This document shows, one piece after another, positions 31,271 through 39,577 of a DNA stretch of 64,000 nucleotides. Position 1 is the stretch's first letter. The number at the start of each line of letters is the position of its first letter. The notes under the pieces are model-generated. The model was not told the origin of the DNA. It was given only the letters and a program-made list of their open reading frames with translations, and did no database searches. A program made the translations under genes and the position numbers. Source of the stretch: Pontibacter pamirensis (GTDB lineage Bacteria; Bacteroidota; Bacteroidia; Cytophagales; Hymenobacteraceae); assembly GCF_010015475.1 (NCBI RefSeq), contig NZ_SSNI01000026.1:24861-88860 (forward strand), given 5' to 3'.

Positions 31271-32618
31271 GCGCCTCGAGTTCGGGCTATTTGTCCGCGT
31301 TCTACTGCTGCTGGCCATGATGTTCCTGACACTGGAGTACCTGGTGCAGTATACCTGGCTACAGGTTACATCAGGCTTACTCGTGCTACTGGCGCAGGTG
31401 TGGGAGCTGTCACGTTATGTAACACGCAGCAACAACGAGCTGGCCAAATTCCTGCAGGCCGTAAAGCAACGGGATTTCTCACAGCGTTTCAACGAGCATA
31501 CTACCAACAGCTCGCTGCAGCAGCTGCACAAATCTTTTAACCTCATCAACGATACTTATAAGCAGCTGCACATCGAAAAGGAAGCGCAGTTCCATTACAT
31601 GCAGACCATTCTGCAGATGATAGACACTGGCATTATGGCGGTGGATGCCGCTACCGGTGAAGTGGAGTGGGTGAATGATGCTTTCAAAAACACGTTGAGT
31701 GTCCCGTACCTGAAAAGTGTTGCGAATTTAGAACCGCGGTACCCGGTGCTGTACGAAGCCCTGAAAACGATAGAACCCGGCGAGAGCAAACTGCTAAAGC
31801 TGAAGCTATCAAAGGGCCAGTCGCAGTTGCTGCTATCTGCCACGGCTTTTACCATGCAGCAACGCGACCTGCTGCTGATTGCCCTCAAGAACGTAAGTGC
31901 TACCGTAGACGCCACCGAAACAGAGGCCTGGCAGAAGCTGCTGCGCGTGATGACGCACGAGATTATGAATTCGGTGGCTCCCATCGCCTCGCTGGCAGAC
32001 ACACTGGAGCGGCACTTGCAAATGGAGCATGAGAGGCAGGAGCAGGAACCGGAAGTTGTACCAGACCCGGAACTTCTGCAGGATACAGCAGAAGGCATCT
32101 CGATCATCAAAAAGCGAAGCGAAGGACTGCTGCGTTTCGCCCACTTTTACCGCAACCTGAACAAGTCACAGCAGCTGATGCTGACCACTGTTTATGTGCA
32201 GGAACTTTTTAAAAGTATAAACGGCCTGATGCGCCCGCAACTGGAGGAGCAGGGCGTTGCATTAAGTTGTAACGTGTCGCCTCCGGGCCTGCACCTGAAC
32301 GCCGACGTGAACCTGCTGGAGCAGGTGCTCATCAACCTGATCCTGAATGCGAAACGCGCTGTACAAGGCAGCCCCCAGCCACACATACAGCTTACCGCAC
32401 AGCAGGTGGATGGCAAAATCACCATTGAAGTACAGGACAACGGCAGCGGCATTCCGGAGGAGTTGCTGGAAAGTATCTTTATCCCATTTTTCACTTCCCA
32501 CAAAGACGGCTCCGGTATTGGCCTCAGCCTAGCAAAGCACATCATGCTGCTGCACAAAGGCAGCATACAGGTAGAAAGCAAAGAAGGCGTGGGCACTTTG
32601 TTTAAGCTGGTGTTTTAG
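31260..32618 (+). CDS. Sensor histidine kinase, partner of the NtrC-type regulator (452 aa)
   Basis: Two N-terminal membrane segments (LFVRVLLLLAMMFLTLEYL and VTSGLLVLLAQVWELS) have almost no periplasmic loop, so it probably senses an intracellular or membrane signal. A PAS-like domain (QMIDTGIMAVDAATGEVEWVN) follows, then the H-box H233 (VMTHEIMNSVAPI) and a HATPase_c domain (LILNAKRAV, DNGSGIPEELLESIF, GSGIGLSLAKHIM). It overlaps the response-regulator gene, forming a two-gene operon. This is the YhcSR/AtoSC-like arrangement seen in Bacteroidota. Confidence 0.92.
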   Translation: MIFKRLEFGLFVRVLLLLAMMFLTLEYLVQYTWLQVTSGLLVLLAQVWELSRYVTRSNNELAKFLQAVKQRDFSQRFNEHTTNSSLQQLHKSFNLINDTYKQLHIEKEAQFHYMQTILQMIDTGIMAVDAATGEVEWVNDAFKNTLSVPYLKSVANLEPRYPVLYEALKTIEPGESKLLKLKLSKGQSQLLLSATAFTMQQRDLLLIALKNVSATVDATETEAWQKLLRVMTHEIMNSVAPIASLADTLERHLQMEHERQEQEPEVVPDPELLQDTAEGISIIKKRSEGLLRFAHFYRNLNKSQQLMLTTVYVQELFKSINGLMRPQLEEQGVALSCNVSPPGLHLNADVNLLEQVLINLILNAKRAVQGSPQPHIQLTAQQVDGKITIEVQDNGSGIPEELLESIFIPFFTSHKDGSGIGLSLAKHIMLLHKGSIQVESKEGVGTLFKLVF

Positions 32619-32928
32619 CAAAAGGATACAGGTAGCAAGACAATAGACACTGGACTTTCCGCTATTGCCGATGTCCTCAGAAGAAATGCTAGGTTAATTT
32701 AACTGCACTATTCCAAACATCTCTGTCCGGTACTAAATCTGCTGTTGACTCAGATGTTCGCAAATTGGTAATGGGAACGTACAAGATAAGGTTGTTATCC
32801 TCTGAAAGAACCGCCCTTCCCGCTATATAAGTTTTTCTAACTATTCTACAGTTAGAGCGTTTATTCTTATTGCTGCAGAAACTTTAACTATAGCAGCAGT
32901 AAAAGTCTTCACTTCCTACCTCTGAGCA
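32619..32928. other. 310-bp intergenic region
   Basis: No ORF and no convincing terminator. It must hold the promoter of the downstream synthase gene. A sigma-54 -24/-12 element was looked for and not found at correct spacing. Confidence 0.4.
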
Positions 32929-34050
32929 ATGAAAGAACAAAGCTTACAGCAGAAAGTAACTGAAATCTTAGAAACAGCAGACGTAAAGATAAATGGCCCC
33001 GATCTATGGGATTTGCAGGTCCATAACGATGGGTTTTACAAGCGGGTGCTGACGCAGGGAACGTTGGGGTTGGGAGAGTCTTATATGGATGGCTGGTGGG
33101 ACTGTGAGCGGATAGATGAATTTGCTTATAAGGTGATACGGGCAGACCTTTACCGGCAAGCAAAGTTCGGCTGGAAAACAGTGGTGCAGATGCTGCTGGC
33201 AAAAGTCTTTAACATGCAGGCTAAAGGAAAAGCTGCCCGCAATGCCCAGCGGCACTACGACATCGGCAATAAACTTTACAAACTGATGCTGGACAAGCAC
33301 ATGGCCTACAGCTGCGGCTATTGGAAAGGGGCGGATAACCTGGACCAGGCACAGGAAAACAAGCTCGACCTGATTTGCCGTAAAATAAGAATACAGCCGG
33401 GCCAGCGGGTGCTAGACATCGGTTGTGGCTGGGGAAGCTTTGCAAAGTTTGCCGCCGAGCGTTATGGAGCAGAAGTAGTAGGTGTTACGGTATCGAAAGA
33501 GCAGGCGGCCTTAGGCAGGGAAATGTGCAAAGGGTTGCCTGTAGAGATACGTCTGCAGGATTACCGCGATGTGAATGAGACGTTTGACCACGTGGTGTCG
33601 GTGGGCATGCTGGAGCATGTGGGATACCGCAACTACCGCACCTTTATGAAAACGGCGGCACGCTGCCTGAAAGACGATGGCCTGTTTTTGCTGCATACCA
33701 TCGGGCACCCTTTCTCCAAAACATCCGCCGATCCCTTCACCGACACCTACATCTTCCCGAACTGCCTTATTCCCTCCCTCAAACAACTTGGAGCAGCTAT
33801 GGAACATGTTTTCGTACTGGAAGACCTGCATAATTTCGGCCCCTATTACGACCCAACCCTGATGGCCTGGTTCCGGAACTTTGACCACAACTGGGACCAA
33901 CTAAAGGGAGACTATGACGAACGCTTTTACAGAATGTGGAAGTACTACCTGCTTTCCAGCGCCGGCTCGTTCCGCGCCCGCAATAACCAGCTCTGGCAAA
34001 TGGTGCTCTCAAAAAAGGGTGTTTTAGGCGGATATGAGTCGGTGCGGTAG
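32929..34050 (+). CDS. cfa: Cyclopropane-fatty-acyl-phospholipid synthase (373 aa)
   Basis: Transfers a methylene from S-adenosylmethionine to unsaturated acyl chains in membrane phospholipids. The SAM-binding motif VLDIGCGWGS is at 161-170. The family motifs HYDIGN (109-114), MAYSCGYW (125-132) and the substrate-pocket MLEHVGYRNYRTF and HTIGHP are present. Length matches E. coli Cfa (about 380). It stands alone between the two-component system and the protease gene. In the family the enzyme is typically induced in stationary phase or under acid stress, but no signal for this is visible. Confidence 0.93.
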   Translation: MKEQSLQQKVTEILETADVKINGPDLWDLQVHNDGFYKRVLTQGTLGLGESYMDGWWDCERIDEFAYKVIRADLYRQAKFGWKTVVQMLLAKVFNMQAKGKAARNAQRHYDIGNKLYKLMLDKHMAYSCGYWKGADNLDQAQENKLDLICRKIRIQPGQRVLDIGCGWGSFAKFAAERYGAEVVGVTVSKEQAALGREMCKGLPVEIRLQDYRDVNETFDHVVSVGMLEHVGYRNYRTFMKTAARCLKDDGLFLLHTIGHPFSKTSADPFTDTYIFPNCLIPSLKQLGAAMEHVFVLEDLHNFGPYYDPTLMAWFRNFDHNWDQLKGDYDERFYRMWKYYLLSSAGSFRARNNQLWQMVLSKKGVLGGYESVR

Positions 34051-34211
34051 GTGTATAACGCTTAACCACCCAAATCCTCTGCTTACCATAAAGCCACACC
34101 AATTGCGAAACGGGAGCAAAACAAGAAAAGCGTGACTGCAGCTACAAGAGCTACAATCACGCCTTTTGTTTTATACCTACTGCTAACGCAGCAGATACTT
34201 AATGGATCATG

Positions 34212-36971
34212 TTACTTGACTAAAAGCATCGTACCAGACTTAGCAGTGCCTCCGTTCACCAGTCGGTAGATGTATACACCAGCCTGCTTGTTAGAAGCTT
34301 TGAAGTCCTTGGTATACTTCACACCGCTTTCAGCATTTCCTTCGAAAAGTGTGGCTACTTCACGTCCGGTTATATCGTACACCTTCAGCACCGTATGCGC
34401 GCTTTCTTTTGCTGTAAAACGAATAGTAGTGCTTTCAGAGAATGGGTTAGGATAGCTGCTTACCAGTTCTCCCTGCAGACTTCCTAATATATCTGATGAA
34501 CGAGCCGTTGAAACCTTAGTAGCACTTAAGCTGAATTCCTGCGGCAAATCAAACGCTTCAACTTGATCGAACCTGCTGGCGTTTGATCCCTGGCTGGCGC
34601 TGAAGCCAAGCCCTCTTTTTGCAAAAGCATTCCAGATAAGTTCTTGGTTAGCTCCGCCATAGTTTTGCATGTCCGCAGCAAGAATTGCATCACGGGCATC
34701 TACAAAGCCTGGTCTGCATAGCTGAAGCTTTAAACCATCTATAACCAGTTGCATCGCCATGTTATTACCGCCATTCCCGTTATACAGATCTTCATCAAAC
34801 CTATATTTATCTATTAGGTCCCAAGTCATCTCCCAGAGTGCAGTGGCAAACACAAAGCCGACGCCATGGGGTTGCGACAGGCCAGGATTGTTTGTAGCAC
34901 CATACGTATAGCCGTTTACACTGAAGTCAGTAGAATACGGTGCTGGTCTGATACCTAGGCCATCGGTAGGCTGACCCTGTGCATAGGTACCGATTCCCCT
35001 TACCTTCTCGCGGGTATCACCACGCTTCATCGTCATCATTAAGCCAAACCAATCGCTCCAGCCTTCACCAGCTTGTTCAGCGTTGCCAAGACAGCTTGTA
35101 GTATTAGGCCCACCTGTCAGACGGTTTGAAATACCATGTCCATATTCATGCACAATAATGCCGTTATCAAAATCACCATCCAGTTCTGGTCCACCATCAT
35201 CTTTTAGAGTCACATTCACTTCAACACCTGCATCTAGTTGCTCCCGTATGCTGGCTCCCACTTCCATGCCTATCATCACTGAAGGGATGGTTATAGGTTC
35301 AGTAGGTGCGCCGCCCATACTAGTAGGATCTCCAGGATTGATGTTAATCACTACCACTGCTATAGCACCTGCTTTCTGTGCATTTTGTACCTTCTGGGTG
35401 AAATTACAGCTTCCCCTGTATACAAGGGCTATATTCCCATTAATGGCATCTGCGTTGGTAAAAGGGCTACAGCCTTCGTAGGCTACTCCATCCATAGCCA
35501 GCACAAGTTTGCCAGCCAGAGGTGTTGCAGTAAGTTCAGGACCAAAGCTTGCTCCTGCAGTTATAAATCCACCTGCAATTGCGGCAGGGGAGACAATTGT
35601 AAAACCACTTGGATCAGGCTTGCCACTCCACAGGTACATTTGCATTCTTGGCCTTACACCATCGGCAGGAGTCGCAAAGTTGGCGTTGTTACGTGTGGTT
35701 GAAATATTTCTGCTATCCTGTGCTTCAGCCATTACATGGTCTCCGCCCAGGCCGCCTCTGTCTAGGTTGCTGGTTTGGAAGTTGCCGCTTTCTTCATCAA
35801 AGCCATACTTATACCAAACATCATGGATGATATTATTCCAGTAAAAAAGATTGGTGATGGCAGCATCTCTGTAGGAAACAGGTTCTTGGGAAAAGTCAAT
35901 AGAGTATTTAAACACCCGCTGGGTTCCACCATCCGGACTGTAACCGTACATATCCTGCACGCGCCCTACATAGCCTGTATTATCAGGGTCTTCGTACGCA
36001 TATACGTTATTGCCCCTGGTAATGGTATAACTGGTGTTTCCGGCAGTATGCCAGCCATCAGGAGAAGCTATTTTATCTGCCACTTTAGCGTTAACCGGCT
36101 TTCGGCTGCCATGGCTGGGGCTCTCCACCGGCATTGGATACACCTCATAAAGGCCGGGAGTATTTCCCTGATTCACCGGGCCTTGCATAGGCGCATACGG
36201 TGTCATATCCGCATCCTGCAGAAAAGGAGCTGAAGCAGTATGGCTGTGGGTATCGTGCAGGAATTTGCCGCCAGCTCCGTTGTTCTCAAACTGGCATTGC
36301 ACCACCATGTTGTCTTTATCCAAATATTCGCCGGTGTTGGCATCGACCCTTACATTCCACCAATTTTGGGCATCCAGCTCATAAATAGAGACTTCCCACG
36401 CAAGTCTCAGGCTACCGTCTTCCATGGGTTGGTATACCAGCTTGGCAGGAATAGGCTCCAGAGAGATGCCTCCTTCCGATAACAAAACTTCTTTGTTGCT
36501 ATCTCTGCCTTTCTCCAAAACACTTAAAGGCCCATTTACAGAAACACCTAAATGCCTGGCTGCCGCTGCTACTGCACCAGCAGCATCAAGGCTGGCCTGC
36601 TCGCTCTTTACCTTTTCTCCAACATCGGAATGCAAGCGATTTCCCAGGGTAACTACTTTACCCTCATTGTCCATGCTTATGTTTGTGATGGCGCCATGTA
36701 TTTCGATACCATTGTGCATCTGCTTAATGTAAAGGTGCTTTATGCCGCTTTTTTTGCTTTCGGTTGCACTGCTTAGTTCTAAGTCAGCAATATCTTCATC
36801 TTTTACTTTGAGCTTTTGCTTGTTTTTCTTGATGTGTTCAAGTGCCACTGCCGGCACTTGCTTTTTCTCTTTATTTCCTCTCCCTTGGCCTTGAGCAAAG
36901 GAAAGTGTACTCCCTAAGCTGAGCGTAGCAATCAGCGCTATTTGAAGCACGTTGTGTAAAGGTTTGCGCAT
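34212..36971 (-). CDS. Secreted M36 (fungalysin-like) metalloprotease with PA and T9SS sorting domains (919 aa)
   Basis: Signal peptide at 1-27 (QIALIATLSLGSTLSFAQ). An FTP/PepSY-like propeptide follows (DLELSSATESKKSG ... PVNGPLSVLEKG region). The M36 catalytic domain has the zinc motif HEYGHGISNR (H608, E609, H612). A PA (protease-associated) domain is inserted at about 480-580 (NGNIALVYRGSCNFTQKVQNA). The C-terminus is a type IX secretion sorting domain (SSYPNPFSESTTIRF ... AGVYIYRLVNGGTAKSG). It is exported through the Sec system and then T9SS to the surface or medium, where it degrades protein. Confidence 0.92.
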   Translation of the reverse strand: MRKPLHNVLQIALIATLSLGSTLSFAQGQGRGNKEKKQVPAVALEHIKKNKQKLKVKDEDIADLELSSATESKKSGIKHLYIKQMHNGIEIHGAITNISMDNEGKVVTLGNRLHSDVGEKVKSEQASLDAAGAVAAAARHLGVSVNGPLSVLEKGRDSNKEVLLSEGGISLEPIPAKLVYQPMEDGSLRLAWEVSIYELDAQNWWNVRVDANTGEYLDKDNMVVQCQFENNGAGGKFLHDTHSHTASAPFLQDADMTPYAPMQGPVNQGNTPGLYEVYPMPVESPSHGSRKPVNAKVADKIASPDGWHTAGNTSYTITRGNNVYAYEDPDNTGYVGRVQDMYGYSPDGGTQRVFKYSIDFSQEPVSYRDAAITNLFYWNNIIHDVWYKYGFDEESGNFQTSNLDRGGLGGDHVMAEAQDSRNISTTRNNANFATPADGVRPRMQMYLWSGKPDPSGFTIVSPAAIAGGFITAGASFGPELTATPLAGKLVLAMDGVAYEGCSPFTNADAINGNIALVYRGSCNFTQKVQNAQKAGAIAVVVININPGDPTSMGGAPTEPITIPSVMIGMEVGASIREQLDAGVEVNVTLKDDGGPELDGDFDNGIIVHEYGHGISNRLTGGPNTTSCLGNAEQAGEGWSDWFGLMMTMKRGDTREKVRGIGTYAQGQPTDGLGIRPAPYSTDFSVNGYTYGATNNPGLSQPHGVGFVFATALWEMTWDLIDKYRFDEDLYNGNGGNNMAMQLVIDGLKLQLCRPGFVDARDAILAADMQNYGGANQELIWNAFAKRGLGFSASQGSNASRFDQVEAFDLPQEFSLSATKVSTARSSDILGSLQGELVSSYPNPFSESTTIRFTAKESAHTVLKVYDITGREVATLFEGNAESGVKYTKDFKASNKQAGVYIYRLVNGGTAKSGTMLLVK

Positions 36972-37411
36972 AGATAAATTTTAAATGATTGATAATGGTT
37001 TTAGAAAAGTAGTATATATTTATTATACTATATTTATGATTAATATAAATATAAAATATAACATTCTCTTAATTAAAGGAAATATACAACTCAAGAGTAA
37101 CATCGATTTTTGCATTTTAAAATAGTATGCATAACCTACGTTTCTCATTCATTCTATAAAAAGCACGTCCAGAACATCATTTTAGACCTTGAAGAAACAG
37201 CAGAAAGTAACATTGTTTATTTCGAAAAATTTTAGATGTGGCTCCTCAGGACAGGTCAATACTTCTTAAACTTATACAAAAGGGCTTTTACCAAACAGTT
37301 AAAACCAAGGCAGGTCATAAGCTTAGACGGCACTACCGGTGGATAACTATCTGGAAAACTACTTCCTAAATCCCCTCCCATCTCAACCTCATATTGATTA
37401 TCTTTGTAGTA
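36972..37411. other. 440-bp intergenic region between divergent genes
   Basis: Strongly AT-rich near the protease gene (36990-37070), presumably its promoter. No ORF, repeat or RNA gene recognised. The dnaX start lies at 37412. Confidence 0.5.
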
Positions 37412-39391
37412 ATGGAAAATTTTGTAGTATCAGCGCGTAAATATCGTCCGACCACGTTCGACAGCGTGGTGGGGCAACACCATATAACCAATACCCTTAA
37501 GAACGCCATCAGCAGCCAGCACCTGGCGCAGGCATTCCTTTTCTGCGGGCCACGCGGTGTTGGCAAAACCACTTGTGCCCGAATTCTGGCTAAAACCATT
37601 AACTGCCAGAACATCACCCCGGAGGTGGAAGCCTGCAACGTGTGCGAGTCGTGCCGCAGCTTTAACTCCAACAGCTCTTTTAATATTCACGAGCTCGATG
37701 CGGCCTCCAATAACTCGGTGGAGGACATCCGGAACCTGGTGGAGCAGGTGCGCTACGCCCCGCAAACAGGCAAGTACAAAATCTATATTATAGATGAAGT
37801 ACACATGCTCTCGAACCAGGCCTTCAACGCTTTCCTGAAGACGCTGGAGGAGCCACCTTCCTATGCTATCTTTATACTGGCTACTACCGAGCGTCATAAG
37901 ATCATACCTACCATCCTGTCGCGTTGCCAGATCTTTGACTTTAACCGGATCAGGATTGACGACATGGTGCGCCATCTGGGCAGCATCGCCACGAAAGAAA
38001 GTATACAGGCGGAGCCGGATGCCCTGCACCTGATTTCGCAAAAAGCGGATGGCGCACTGCGCGATGCCCTCTCTATCTTTGACCAGATGGTGACCTTCTC
38101 TGGCAGCAACGTCACCTACAAAGCGACGGTCGAGAACCTGCACATCCTGGACTATGATTATTACTTCCGCCTGACAGACCACCTGCTGGAGCAGAACCTT
38201 TCCGGCTCGCTGCTGCTGTTCGACGAAATCCTGAAGAATGGCTTTGATGCGCACAACTTCCTGATTGGCATTGGCGAACACTTCCGCAGCCTGCTGGTGT
38301 GCAAAGACCAGGCAACGGTGCAACTGCTGGAGGTTTCTGATAATATCAAGGCAAAGTATGTGGAGCAGTCAGCAAAGGCTTCTGTGTCGTTCCTGCTTTC
38401 GGGCCTGAACCTGGTGAGCACCTGCGACATGCACTATAAGAGCAGCAAAAACCAGCGGCTGCACGTAGAGTTGTGCCTCATGAAAATGGCGCACCTCAAT
38501 GCTGCCCTGAATTTTGCCCAAAACGGAGAAGCAGCAAAAAAAGCTAAGGTAGCAGCGCCGGCACCAGCCGCTACCGGTTCAGAAGGTGCCAAAACTACGC
38601 CTGCGGCTGACATGCAGCCGCAGCAAGGACAAGAAGGGCAGGTACCTTCTGAGAGGCTGCAGCAGCCAACACCAGACAGTGTGCCGTCAGAGCGTTTGCA
38701 GCAACCGCAACCGCCAACGCCTTCCAGTGTACCGTCAGAGCAGTTGCAGCAACCACAGCCCCCCTCCCATGTACCGTCGGAGGGGCTTCAGCAGCCGCCA
38801 AAGCCACAGGAGGTAACGCCGGACGCGCACATTGCGCCAGCCAACCCGCAAACCCCGCCCGGTTCCGGTCCCATACCCAGCGCCCACACGCCGCGGTCTG
38901 GTGTGCAACTGCCTCCGGCCAAAAAGCTGAGCAAGCTGCCGAGCCTGAAAGATTTGAACGCACCACAGGCTGCTGTTACTGAAACTGCCGTAGCCGAGAT
39001 TGAGGAGGAGGTAAATTATGGCACAGCGCCTCCTGTAGACAAAGCCCGCCTGAATACGGTGTGGCATGCTGTCCTGCGCAGAAAGAAGTCGGAGAATATG
39101 ATGGAGTACACGCTCCTGAACCGGCAGTACCATGTGAGTGATGAGAACGAAATCACATTGCACCTCGAAAATCACGTGATGCTAGACCAGTTTACGTCCC
39201 TGCGTCCTTCGCTGCTGGCCGAACTGAAAAGAGAAACCGGCAACCGCGGTATTAAACTGAAAGCAGAGGTGATAGAAGTACAGGAGGAAAATAAAATGTA
39301 CACCTCGCAGGATAAATTTAACTACCTCGCCGATAAATACCCCATGCTCGTCGATATACGGCAGCGCCTGGGCCTGGACATGGACTTTTAA
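37412..39391 (+). CDS. dnaX: DNA polymerase III subunit gamma/tau (659 aa)
   Basis: Clamp-loader ATPase. Begins MENFVVSARKYRPTTFDSVVGQ; Walker A GPRGVGKTTCARIL, zinc-binding Cys cluster (CNVCESC), Walker B/DExx IIDEVHMLS and the SRC sensor (LSRCQIFDF). Domain III follows (about 230-370). The tau linker is proline/glutamine-rich with four copies of VPSExLQQP (nt about 38641-38800). The C-terminal domain (RLNTVWHAVLRRKKSENM ... LDQFTSLRPSLL) would contact the polymerase. The ATG at 37412 is preferred over an upstream frame adding six residues. No slippery A-run producing gamma was recognised. Confidence 0.95.
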   Translation: MENFVVSARKYRPTTFDSVVGQHHITNTLKNAISSQHLAQAFLFCGPRGVGKTTCARILAKTINCQNITPEVEACNVCESCRSFNSNSSFNIHELDAASNNSVEDIRNLVEQVRYAPQTGKYKIYIIDEVHMLSNQAFNAFLKTLEEPPSYAIFILATTERHKIIPTILSRCQIFDFNRIRIDDMVRHLGSIATKESIQAEPDALHLISQKADGALRDALSIFDQMVTFSGSNVTYKATVENLHILDYDYYFRLTDHLLEQNLSGSLLLFDEILKNGFDAHNFLIGIGEHFRSLLVCKDQATVQLLEVSDNIKAKYVEQSAKASVSFLLSGLNLVSTCDMHYKSSKNQRLHVELCLMKMAHLNAALNFAQNGEAAKKAKVAAPAPAATGSEGAKTTPAADMQPQQGQEGQVPSERLQQPTPDSVPSERLQQPQPPTPSSVPSEQLQQPQPPSHVPSEGLQQPPKPQEVTPDAHIAPANPQTPPGSGPIPSAHTPRSGVQLPPAKKLSKLPSLKDLNAPQAAVTETAVAEIEEEVNYGTAPPVDKARLNTVWHAVLRRKKSENMMEYTLLNRQYHVSDENEITLHLENHVMLDQFTSLRPSLLAELKRETGNRGIKLKAEVIEVQEENKMYTSQDKFNYLADKYPMLVDIRQRLGLDMDF

Positions 39392-39577
39392 TCTGTAAAT
39401 ATTTCATATATTTATTTAAAAGTAGCAAGACATATTACAAGCCACTGCGGAAGCACCTCAGTTTGAGAATGAGTTAAGGTGCATGTATTTTTCAAAGTAT
39501 GTGTTTCAACACCTGCTTCAGCGAGGCTTTATTTATGACTTACTGCTTTATTCTTATTCATAAACCAAGTAAAAACT

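Noticed and set aside
32655..32685. Possible sigma-54 promoter upstream of cfa
   Set aside because: The GG and GC elements are about three bases too far apart for a -24/-12 promoter.
37430..38323. 297-codon antisense frame in dnaX
   Set aside because: A GC-rich shadow of a strongly conserved gene; no homology recognised.
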